Positions 50,427 through 60,959 of a DNA stretch of 64,000 bases are shown in pieces (position 1 is the stretch's first letter; each line of letters starts with the position of its first letter). The stretch comes from Adenophora triphylla var. japonica (Eukaryota; Streptophyta; Magnoliopsida; Asterales; Campanulaceae), in contig JAFEMH010001491.1 in assembly GCA_022495995.1 (NCBI GenBank), positions 124,001 to 188,000 on the forward strand. Reading direction: 5' to 3'. The notes beneath the pieces were generated by a model that was given only the letters and a program-made list of their open reading frames with translations, was not told the origin of the DNA and searched no databases. A program made the position numbers and the translations under genes.

Positions 50427-50582
50427 ATGGGAACTTTTCAGAGTTGGCGAAAAGCCTATGGCGCTCTCAAAGATCAAACCAAAGTTGGACTTGCCCGTCT
50501 TAATAGCGATTTCAATGTCCTCCCCTTCATTCTCTCTCTAAAAACATTTGAAATTTCAACTTGCCATGAAAAATCAAATTGA
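50427..50582 (+). pseudogene. Captured ANTH-domain gene fragment, right arm, unit A
   Basis: ATG at 50,427 gives MGTFQSWRKAYGALKDQTKV, GLARLNSDFN, then 21 unrelated codons to a stop at 50,582. The upstream leader (50,270-50,426) mirrors the left arm. Confidence 0.75.
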
Positions 50583-51700
50583 AAAATCTGATTTTTGCCT
50601 TTAAAAAATAAAATCTTTTTAAAACATTTCGAGAAAAAGAGAAAGCCCATGGAAAGTTACAGACCGAATGGTTGTGAGCTATTTATTGCAAATTTAGATG
50701 TTTGGAAAGTGACTAATTAGAAATTTTATTCATTTTTGTTGCTGAATTAATTGCCCAAAAAGTATCATAACATACCTAAATAAATTTTAGAGATTCATTA
50801 GGGCACAAAGAGAAAGAGAGTACTTCTTTTGGAAGAGAAAATTACCTTCTAATCCATCAGTGTAATCAAATTTACATCATAAGACAATGAAACATCGTAT
50901 TTCACTTAGTATATTCTTGTTAATTAGCTTTGTGCAACTTTGATCCTTTTGTTAGAAATTTGAAGGGATTATATTTACAACATACTAGTTATATCATATA
51001 ATCACAATTATTATATACTAATAGATTATATAGTGTCTCGATCCTAAAATGAATGTACAAAACAATTTCAAATTTGCTAATTATCAAGAGAAAATATGAA
51101 AATCGTTGGACATTCATTTTGGGACGGCGGGAGTACTAGTAAGTTCTCATTTGTTTGGTCACTGAATTTGGTGGTTGCCAGAGTTGATCATTTTCTTATT
51201 AGTTTAGTTGACAACTGAGAACTTACTGATAAGTTAAGTTATCAGTTGTTTGTTCATCGAATTTGGTGGTCGACAGAGTTGATCGTGTGTTTAGTAGTTT
51301 AGTTGACAATTGAGAACTTACTGATAAGTTAAGTTCTCAGTTGTTTGGTGTCGGAGTTGATCGTGTTATTAGTAATAGTTTAGTTGACAACTGAGAGCTT
51401 ACTGAGAGGTAGCCGTAGTTGGTGGTCGCCAGAGTTGATCGTGTTCTTAGTAATGTAGTTGACAACTGAAAATTTACTGATAAGTTCTCAGTTGTTCGGT
51501 CGTCGGAGTTGGTGGTCGCCGGAGTTGATCGTGTTTTTAGTAGTTTAGTTGACAAATGAGAACTTACTGATAAGTTCTCAATTGTTTAGACGTCAGAGTT
51601 GATCGTGTTGTTAGTAGTTTAGTTGACAATTGAGAACTTACTGATAAGTTAAGTTCTCAGTTGTTTGGTCGCCGGAGTTTATCGTGTTTTTAGCAGTTTT

Positions 51701-52271
51701 CAGCCATCCCGAGGCATTCCGAGGCGTCCCGAGCCATCCCGAGGCCTTCCCGGTCCGTCCCGATCGACCTCCCGACGTCCCACAAACCATATTCATCCTC
51801 AATCAACCCACACTCACCCACAAAAACTCCAAACACCCAAAAACGACTCAAAATAGTCAAAATCCGTGAGTCTAGCGAGTGTAAAACGAGAGTTAAATTG
51901 GGGGAGGTTCTACCCGAGTGAGTGTAGAATTTCTCTCATCTTTAAACCATTTCAAATCAACCACATTCCCCCGAGGAAGATAGAAACAAACCAACATCGG
52001 TGAGATCTCCTTCCGAACTTTAAACAACTGTTTCGATTTCCAAGTCTTTAAAACATTATTGTTTTTAATACATCATTTACAATGTAGACATCATTTATTT
52101 TCAAATGCATTTTATTTCTTAAAAAACACGCAAACACACACACACAATTTTCAAAGAAAGGTTTAGAAAGACTCATGTATATGAGGCGCGTCGGGTGAGC
52201 TCAAAATTCTCTTCCCGAGGCGTAACCTGACCTCCGAAATCAAAAATCTCATCACACAACATCAAAACCTT
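51701..52271 (+). mobile_element. Tat LTR fragment at the A/B junction
   Basis: Begins CAGCCATCCCGAGGCATTCC, like the CCGAGG-rich part of LTR1. It continues with ACAATGTAGACATC (as LTR1 at 4,329), a CA run, the double hairpin CTCAT (52,172-52,176)/ATGAG (52,181-52,185) and CGGG/CCCG (52,192-52,195; 52,214-52,217), and GACCTCCGAA. It is cut at both ends: the U3 and the GGCGACTCC part are missing. The identical fragment ends unit B at 60,390-60,959 and probably marks the breakpoint of the first duplication. Confidence 0.8.
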
Positions 52272-53505
52272 ATTTTTTAATTAAGTGTTTACCATTTCGC
52301 TTTCCTTCCTTTTAGTTTTTACTTATAAAAAATCTTTTTTTCCTTGTAATTTAGAATATTCCTATGTTTTGTCATTCCCCTTTGGGCCGACTTAAATTAA
52401 TACACTGATTTCACAATTGAGTCGCTTGAATTGCTATGGAAAAATGTGAAAAACATTTGCATTCGTTCTCTGCTAACACCCATTCCCTTTGGAATCGTTA
52501 CACTGATTCTGATAAAGTAATCGGAACAACTCAAGTTGAGTTCTGTTTGAGCCACCATCGACTTTTACTATATGAGCCAGAGCATATCCGATTGTTTTTA
52601 TCTGAATTCTGCCAATAGTTGTTTCACGAACTCAATCATATTTACTCTTCGGCCATCACGAGCAGGAAACAAACATTACGTTAGTGTCAATACCTGGCAT
52701 GAAGCTTCGTATTGTAGCAGACCGGCAGTCTTGTTTAGTGAGTGACGGTGATTGGTGGCCTTGCGTGATCTGGTAGGAAAGAGGGGGGAAAGGTGAGAGA
52801 ACATACTAGCTCAGAAGGTGGACAGCTGTGGAAGCCGGTATTAGAGGTCAGTTTTTGGCCTGTCCGCAGTTGATCCGATCCGAGTTAATTTAGACTTTAG
52901 AATTAAAACAGGGCTGTTGGGATGTATATTTAGTTTGTGTCGGTTTTACCAATTCCAATGCTTATGTACTGTGCACACGACCATTTCCATTAACATACAA
53001 CAGTGGGCCATATTCTTCTGAGTTATTTTTGAATGAAAACCCAACTTGAGGGAACTGTAAGTTCTTTTACATTGGTTGCTATGATGAGTGGCCATATTTT
53101 TGAGGGTTTGGTAAGTAGACCATATATATGGTTCTGATCAGTTATGAGACTGTTTTTAGATTTTTATTTGTGTCCTTTGTCATATTCATAAAATAATAAC
53201 CTGCCAACACATATTATAGTTGTTCTGTCTGATTGCTTGTTAATTTGACAAGTCAATATATTCTTGACCTGTGCAGAAGCTGGTTAAGGATGCTGGATAT
53301 TATATCTGGCACCTCTTCCTGCAGTTGATAACTTTTCTTTAAGTTGATCAAACAAACAGATAAAGCATCTGAATTGCTGATAGTACTTACTTTTATGAGG
53401 CTATCCACTTTATACAAGCTTTATGTAACCCACTTTTTGTTGTTTAAAGTCAGTTGCATGAAACCACTTACAGCAGTTTGAAGCATCATGTTTGATTGGT
53501 TGCAG

Positions 53506-53742
53506 GAGTGCGGCTTCCCTGATAAGAGCATCCAAATCATCAGAATTAGTTGCAAACTCGGAGCTAGGAAATGATGGTATCCAGATCCAACAGTGTAATC
53601 CTTCTGAGGCTGAAGGGAAAGATACTACTCAGGGTGAGCACAAACAAGGAGAAAGACCTAGTTTCCATCTCCCTTTTGGAGACTGGTTGTCTAATCCGTG
53701 GTCAAAACATCTGCAAAATCACCTCAAGCCATCAGACAGCAG
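53506..53742 (+). pseudogene. Tic22-like exon 8, unit B
   Basis: Same sequence as 44,816-45,052: RSAASLIRASKSSELVANSE, then RPSFHLPFGDWLSNPWSKHL. It keeps its acceptor (GTTGCAG) and donor (AGCAG|gtgcg), but has no upstream exons of its own apart from skipping into copy A. Confidence 0.85.
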
Positions 53743-54383
53743 GTGCGTCCCAATTTTTCGAAATAATTAGTGTGATCCTACCTCGCTTCCACTCAAAGTC
53801 TTACTCCCTCCTGCCTTGTTTATAAGCAACATTTTGGTGGCCTTAAATATAAGCAAAAAATCATTAAATGCAAGTGTATACCGTTTTAACCAAATTACCC
53901 CTAATTACTTCTTACGTATTTTTCAATGCGCACTTTCCCTAGACATCTAATATGAGGTTATCGTAGTAATTATCACTCATTTTTTGTTATAAAATTAAGG
54001 CAATTAAACTGCTACTTTTAACTAATTTTTTAAATCTGTGTGAGTGGTTAGTTTTGCTTATAAATAAGGCAATTTAACATACTATTCAAAATAAATATCC
54101 AAAACATAGTCTAATTCATTAGTCCTTTGAGGATTGAATAAATTATGTTCAATGACCTCACATCCAGTAAAGATTTGCCCTTTTTTCAGTTAGAAATCCC
54201 TTTAATTTATTATCATATAACTAGTTCTAATTCACACTTAAACTAATGCAATATAATGAGACCACTAAAAAAAATTCTTTATGTGTTTATATTACAAAAG
54301 ATGCTTTAAGAGTTTAAGTTCAATATTTTGGCAAATGTTTCTTAAGATAAAATTTAAACATTCTTTAGGGGCAGAAGAATTTT

Positions 54384-54399
54384 ATTGGGCCAGCCCAAT
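54384..54399 (+). promoter_or_regulatory. Palindromic site II pair, NDUFA5 promoter, unit B
   Basis: Identical to 45,694-45,709: ATTGGGCCAGCCCAAT. Confidence 0.7.
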
Positions 54400-54529
54400 T
54401 TGATTGTTACTCCTCAGCCCATAAGCAGTTCGGCCCTGTGTTAATCTGAACGAAAAACGGTCATTGCTCCGACAGAACTGAGCATCGTCACCTGAAATTG
54501 AATTGATCGGAGAAAAAGAGAGAGTGTAA

Positions 54530-54848
54530 ATGTTTCTCCGGCGAATTTCGCGGCCATTGTTTATGATGGCGAAGGTGAAGGAGACGACTGGGATCGTAGT
54601 TCTGGACGTTGTTCCTAACGCAAGGGAGGTTCTGATCCGTCTTTACACCAAAACCCTAACGGAGGTCAAGAAGGTTCCCGAAGACGAAGGGTACCGCAAG
54701 GCTGTTGAGAGCTTCACCAGTCACCGATTGAATGTGTGTCAGGAGGAAGAGGACTGGGAAGTCATCGAGAAGCGGCTCGGTTGCGGTCAGGTTGAAGAGC
54801 TCATTGAAGAGGCTCAGGATGAGGTTAAGCTAATGGGGAAGTTACATG
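54530..54848 (+). CDS. NDUFA5: NDUFA5-type complex I subunit, exon 1, unit B (intact start)
   Basis: Starts MFLRRISRPLFMMAKVKETT, then GIVVLDVVPNAREVLIRLYT and so on to KLMGKLHG at the donor TTACATG|gtaatt (54,848); 106 codons plus one base. The N-terminal FLRR-SRPL stretch matches the plant NDUFA5 start as I know it, which supports this ATG. It differs from copy A by the restored G and by one residue (E for K in DWEVIEKRL). The rest of the gene, including the conserved WDPWG part, is missing here too, so unless exons lie far away this is a 5' fragment. Its function would be in mitochondrial complex I. Confidence 0.85.
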
Positions 54849-57320
54849 GTAATTATCAATATTTCTAATGTATTCATTCATGAATTTCGAATTGTTGCAA
54901 GGTGGATATATTGAAATTGATTGTTGTGTTTGATTTATTAGTTTCTAATATCCGCATTTAGGTTTCTGATTCCATTGAAGTTTGGAAAGATCTACTTCTA
55001 GATCATCACTGGACACTAGAAAGAGAGTTAGCGTTTGGATTCTCTCTAGGATTTGGATTCATTTCCTTTAGTATTTTGGATGGATAGCTGTCAGTCTTGT
55101 TACTTTGGGTCTTAGGATCATCTGTTTCTGACAAGACCATGGAAATCTGCTGAGCTGTGCAATTTTCCGGGATTATATTCTAATTCGACAGTACGAAATT
55201 TGGGAAGGTTTTGTGCATTCAGTTTTTTCATTAGCGACTAGAGTCACTAGTTGGACCCATTTATGTTTTGTTGTTTCTCTAAAATTTGGGAGTCAACAAC
55301 TCAGGGGTTTCAAAGATAAGCTCTACTTTCTTACCTTGAGTATCCAGATTTTTCAGTTAGAGTGAAGATCTTCTCCAGAATTTTGTTAGATATCAGACGA
55401 CTTTCCAGGACATTAACATTCGATAAATATTCCATGTGCATAAGCATTTAGATGCCTTGACATTTATCTGCTGAACTGACAGCATTGAAAGTTATGCCTT
55501 TGTGAAACTATGAGGCTATGCTAACTGAAGTCCAATTCCACAATGCCACATTTGCAAAGATTTTTTTCTTTGCAATCCATAATCCTTTGTATTTTGGTGG
55601 AAGAATATTAAATTTTATTCTCTTTAACTTTGAGATTGTTTTCTTGAGGCTTCTAGTTTTGCATTTGAGGATGTTGCATTAGAGGAAAATAATTGTTGGC
55701 TTTTGTTTTGACATCGTCCGGGGCAAATTAAGATTCTCTCTTTTCCATCTTCATAAGCCGAGATACCATGAGATACTTCAATTGGACTAATAGTGTTGTT
55801 GTGTTGCCCTTGCTTATTCTACTGCGATTCTGTGATAAATTGTTGGTTTACTGCCCTTGTTGCATCCTTGGTTTTTTTTCTTGATTTCGCATCTTAGTAA
55901 ATACTCCCTCCGTCGAACTACATACTACACACTTTCCTCGTAGGGCGTACCATTACAAACTACACTTCCTAAAATAGAAATGTTTAATACTTTTATATTA
56001 ATGGTACTCACATGTCATACTCGCAACAACAAATCAATTATTATTCACTACCCCATTTTCTCTCTCCTACCTCACTTTCATGCACACAACACCTACTCCA
56101 CTAACACTTTTCCTTAATTCTCGTGCAAACAGTAAGTGTGTAGATTGTAGTGGGACGGAGGGAGTATTCTTTTATTTTCTGTAGACATGGTCAAATAAGT
56201 ATTTTATTAACCAACTGTATTAGCATACTTGTTCCCAGTGATATTCCTCCCTACTGTACGATGTATGAATTCAATACTACTGATCTATGCTGTTGTGTAT
56301 TTAATTAGCAGACCATTTATTGGAGTGGTTTGGGGCTACTGTGTTTTTGAGGAGTTGGTGTGTGGTTTGAAAATGATGATCTCGATGAGGACATGGATGG
56401 GAAAGGTTCTAGTTCATAGTCCAGATCTGTATGCTTTGGTTTAGTCATAGAAAATGAGAAGTCCACCCATTACTAAATGAATCCATTTTCGGTTTTGTAA
56501 GAAAATTAAGGATGTTTGACTCTTTATGTATTTTAGTACTAGTAAAGATACATGAGTACCCTTAGTTAACACACTATTTCATTGCAAGTATAAATTAGGA
56601 TATGATAATTCTATCAAGGCAACTTTAGTAACTTTGCTTCAAAACTGATTTTCATTTATGGACAAAATTGTTAGAAAATAGACACTCTTTTTAGTGATGG
56701 TCGTGATAGAGAGAGTAGATGATATTGAAGTATCCCATCCTCGAGTCCATAATTCAAGTTTTAAGGACACAATTTATGTGGAGGAATGGGAAATTTCTGA
56801 ACTGTGTGCATTGTTTGTTGGATATATAATAGAGAAAAAGTTTAATTAGGTGTCACTGTAAAACCCCACTTTAGAGCCTCCAATCACAATCTGCCACCTC
56901 TGCCAAAAACCACAAATCCACCTCATTTCCCTAGGCTGCAATCTAGAGTATCAAACCCATTAACCAGAAACCCGATTCAACCTCTAGTTCTTCTCTGTTA
57001 TCAGCTTCTTGCAATTTCAATGGTGGGTGTTGGTGGCCTGGGACTCATGAATACGAAATTGTGGCCAATTTATGGCCACACCACCGGCCGTGAAATCAAA
57101 AAATTATCCTACCTTACTGTTTGAACCGTGCCCTCCCTCCTCATATCCTTCTTCCACATTATTATCCGGCCAATACCTCGTCGTTGTTGCCGTCCTCTAC
57201 ATCGCCACCATTTTCATCCTCCAAAACTCATCTCCTTCCTTTTGCTAATTCTTCCAAGGGTGCAGATCCACCAACCATGGTTGTCGTAACCACGCCTTCA
57301 GCAACTACGAGTGAATCAAG
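54849..57320 (+). other. Unit B equivalent of 46,159-48,630
   Basis: Same sequence class as in unit A, including the MITE at 55,902-56,166. Around 57,037-57,055 it reads GGCCTGGGACTCATGAATAC where unit A has GGCCGGACTCCGCCAAATC. No NDUFA5 exon 2. Confidence 0.5.
55902..56166. mobile_element. Stowaway-like MITE, unit B
   Basis: Copy of the MITE at 47,212-47,476. Confidence 0.9.
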
Positions 57321-58384
57321 AACTTAACTTATCAGTAAGTTCTCAATTGTCAACTAAACTACTAAAACACGATCAACTCTGTCGACCACCAAATTCGGCT
57401 AACAAACAACTGATAACTTATCAGTAAGTTCTCGGTTGTCAGTTAAACTAATAAGAAAACGATCAACTCCCTGCCAACCACCAAATTCGGTGACCAAACA
57501 AATGAGAACTTATTAGTACTCCCGCCGTCCCAAAATGAATGTCCAACGATTTTCATATTTACTCTTGGTAATTAGCAAATTTGAAATTGTTTTGTACATT
57601 CATTTTAGGATCGAGGCACTATATATTCTATTAGTTTATAATAACTGTGATTATATGATATAACTAGTATGTTGTAAATATAATCCCTTCAAATTTCTAA
57701 CAGAAGGATCAAAGTTGCACAAAGCTAATTAACCAGAATATACTAAGTGAAATACGATGTTTCATTGTCTTATGATGTAAATTTGATTAGACTGATGGAT
57801 TAGAAGGTAATTTTCTCTTACAAAAAAAGTACTCTCTTTCTCTTTGTGCCCTAATGAATCTCTAAAATTTATTTAGGTATGTTATGATACTTTTGGACAA
57901 TTAATTCAAGAACAAAAATGAATAAAATTTTTAATTATTCACTTTCCAAACATCTAAATTTGCAAGTATAAAGTGATTAGTAAAATAATATTTAGGGATA
58001 ATTTTCTTAAAAGAAATGACATTCATTGAAAATTAAAAGTCGGTTAAAAATAGATGTTCATTTGGGCAGGATGGAGTAAGTAAAATCTTTATTTCCTTCA
58101 CGGGTGGGAAAGGCCAAAATGTTAGTACTTAGTAGCTCCATCAAGTGGCCTATATTGATGGTCAGACATTTGGACAAAATTATGGTTGGACTTGGACTCC
58201 AAATTTCAATTTACACAATAAATAGCTCACAACCATTCAGTCTGCAACTTTCTATGGGCTTTCTCTTTTTCTCGAAATGTTTTAAAAAGATTTTATTTTT
58301 TAAAGGCAAAAAATCAGATTTTTCAATTTGATTTTTCATGGCAAGTTGAAATTTCAAATGTTTAGAGAGAATGAAGGGGAGGAC

Positions 58385-58474
58385 ATTGAAATCGCCATTA
58401 AGACGGGCAAGTCCAACTTTGGTTTGATCTTTGAGAGCGCCATAGGCTTTCCGCCAAGTCTGAAAAGTTCCCAT
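58385..58474 (-). pseudogene. Captured ANTH-domain gene fragment, left arm, unit B
   Basis: Identical in protein to the left-arm fragment in unit A (MGTFQTWRKAYGALKDQTKV). Confidence 0.75.
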
Positions 58475-59115
58475 CCATTGGAATCTCTGATTCCGTCGAG
58501 ATCGGTTTCTCCTTTCCTTTAATCTTGTAATCGGAAACAGGGATGTAAGAACCAATCTCTCCCCCTTTCGATAGACGTGTTCTTCAGAGGTTCGTTCCCC
58601 TGTTAAACTGTCTGCTTTCTGCACACCGCGGAAATGGTCTCTCTCTAAGCATAAATAATTCCACCCCTCCCAATTTACACCCACACAAAATACACTCCCC
58701 CTCTCTCTCCCTCTCTATACTCTCTCTACCCTACCACCTCTGACCACCCATAATTCCGACCACCTCTCCCCTCCCCTACTCCGACGACCATTTCTCCTAC
58801 TCCGGCGATCATCTCTATCTATCACTCTCCGGCCACCACTCCCCTCCCTACCTCCGGCCACCCTCCCTTCGCCTCCCTACCTCAGAGAAAGAAAAGAAGA
58901 GAGAGAGAGAGAGAGAGCATGACACTGTATGTGTGTGAGAGAGAGACCATTTCCGCAGTGTGCAGAAAGCAGATAGTTTAGCAGGGGAACGAACCTCTGA
59001 AGAACACGTCTACCGAGAGGGGGAGAGATTGGTTCTTACATCCCTGTTTCCGACTCCGATTACGAGATTAAAGGAAAGGAGAAACCGATCTCGACGGAAT
59101 CATAGATTCCAATGG

Positions 59116-59271
59116 ATGGGAACTTTTCAGACTTGGCGGAAAGCCTATGGCGCTCTCAAAGATCAAACCAAAGTTGGACTTGCCCGTCTTAATAGCGATT
59201 TCAATGTCCTCCCCTTCATTCTCTCTCTAAAAGCATTTGAAATTTCAACTTGCCATGAAAAATCAAATTGA
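59116..59271 (+). pseudogene. Captured ANTH-domain gene fragment, right arm, unit B
   Basis: MGTFQTWRKAYGALKDQTKV then GLARLNSDFN. Here residue 6 is T as in the left arms, whereas the right arm of unit A has S. It ends at 59,271. Confidence 0.75.
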
Positions 59272-60389
59272 AAAATCTGATTTTTGCCTTTAAAAAATAA
59301 AATCTTTTTAAAACATTTCGAGAAAAAGAGAAAGCCCATGGAAAGTTACAGACCGAATGGTTGTGAGCTATTTATTGCAAATTTAGATGTTTGGAAAGTG
59401 ACTAATTAGAAATTTTATTCATTTTTGTTCTTTGAATTAATTGCCCAAAAAGTATCATAACATACCTAAATAAATTTTAGAGATTCATTAGTGGCACAAA
59501 GAGAAAGAGAGTACTTCTTTTGGAAGAAAATTACCTTCTAATCCATCAGTGTAATCAAATTTACATCATAAGACAATGAAACATCGTATTTCACTTAGTA
59601 TATTCTTGTTAATTAGCTTTGTGCAACTTTGATCCTTTTGTTAGAAATTTGAAGGGATTATATTTACAACATACTAGTTATATCATATAATCACAATTAT
59701 TATATACTAATAGATTATATAGTGTCTCGATCCTAAAATGAATGTACAAAACAATTTCAAATTTGCTAATTATCAAGAGAAAATATGAAAATCGTTGGAC
59801 ATTCATTTTGGGACGGCGGGAGTACTAGTAAGTTCTCATTTGTTTGGTCACTGAATTTGGTGGTTGCCAGAGTTGATCATTTTCTTATTAGTTTAGTTGA
59901 CAACCGAGAACTTACTGATAAGTTAAGTTATCAGTTGTTTGTTCACCGAATTTGGTGGTCGACAGAGTTGATCGTGTGTTTAGTAGTTTAGTTGACAATT
60001 GAGAACTTACTGATAAGTTAAGTTCTCAGTTGTTTGGTGCCGGAGTTGATCGTGTTATTAGTAATAGTTTAGTTGACAACTGAGAACTTACTGAGAGGTA
60101 GCCGTAGTTGGTGGTCGCCAGAGTTGATCGTGTTCTTAGTAATGTAGTTGACAACTGAAAATTTACTGATAAGTTCTCAGTTGTTCGGTCGTCGGAGTTG
60201 GTGGTCGCCGGAGTTGATCGTGTTTTTAGTAGTTTAGTTGACAAATGAGAACTTACTGAGAAGTTCTCAATTGTTTAGACGTCAGAGTTGATCGTGTTGT
60301 TAGTAGTTTAGTTGACAATTGAGAACTTACTGATAAGTTAAGTTCTCAGTTGTTTGGTCGCCGGAGTTTATCGTGTTTTTAGCAGTTTT

Positions 60390-60959
60390 CAGCCATCCCG
60401 AGGCATTCCGAGGCGTCCCGAGCCATCCCGAGGCCTTCCCGGTCCGTCCCGATCGACCTCCCGACATCCCACAAACCATATTCATCCTCAATCAACCCAC
60501 ACTCACCCACAAAAACTCCAAACACCCAAAAACGACTCAAAATAGTCAAAATCCGTGAGTCTAGCGAGTGTAAAACGAGAGTTAAATTGGGGGAGGTTCT
60601 ACCCGAGTGAGTGTAAAATTTCTCTCATCTTTAAACCATTTCAAATCAACCACATTCTCCTGAGGAAGATAGAAACAAACCAACATCGGTGAGATCTCCT
60701 TCCGAACTTTAAACAACTGTTTCGATTTCCAAGTCTTTAAACATTATTGTTTTTAATACATCATTTACAATGTAGACATCATTTATTTTCAAATGCATTT
60801 TATTTCTTAAAAAACACGCAAACACACACACACAATTTTCAAAGAAAGGTTTAGAAAGACTCATGTATATGAGGCGCGTCGGGTGAGCTCAAAATTCTCT
60901 TCCCGAGGCGTAACCTGACCTCCGAAATCAAAAATCTCATCACACAACATCAAAACCTT
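60390..60959 (+). mobile_element. Tat LTR fragment at the B/C junction
   Basis: Copy of 51,701-52,271, with the double hairpin at about 60,861-60,911. Confidence 0.8.

Larger units (their letters stand above)
48631..51700. mobile_element. Foldback element with about 1.1-1.3-kb inverted arms, unit A
   Basis: The left arm (48,631-49,957) and right arm (50,250-51,700) are nearly exact complements around a loop of about 290 bp (49,958-50,249) rich in CT and GA repeats. The left arm has about 250 bp (49,275-49,525) that the right lacks. The outer parts are direct repeats of a unit with GTTGATCGTGTTTTTAGTAG, TTTAGTTGACAACTGAG and AACTTACTGATAAGTT: two in the left arm, about seven in the right. Both arms carry a Stowaway-like MITE (48,829-48,933; 51,028-51,136) and the same captured gene fragment. 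Confidence 0.85.
43581..52271 (+). repeat. Tandem unit copy A (8,691 bp)
   Basis: The left border is in intron 7 of the Tic22-like gene at TTATTTTTTAATTAAGTG; the right border is at the end of a Tat LTR fragment (..CATCAAAACC), where the same TTATTTTTTAATTAAG starts copy B. It contains Tic22-like exon 8, NDUFA5 promoter and exon 1, MITEs, the foldback element and the LTR fragment. It differs from copy B by scattered bases only, about 1% or less by eye, apart from a changed stretch at about 48,350. Confidence 0.95.
57321..60389. mobile_element. Foldback element, unit B
   Basis: Same structure as 48,631-51,700, with a few base changes. Confidence 0.85.
52272..60959 (+). repeat. Tandem unit copy B (8,688 bp)
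   Basis: Same content and order as copy A. Here NDUFA5 exon 1 is intact at its start, and TGTTTGAGCC at about 52,546 replaces the TGTTAGAGCC of copies A and C. Confidence 0.95.

Noticed and set aside
52436..52618. 60-codon gene (MEKCEKHLHSF..)
   Set aside because: Open only in unit B; a TAG interrupts it in units A and C, and it lies in an intron.
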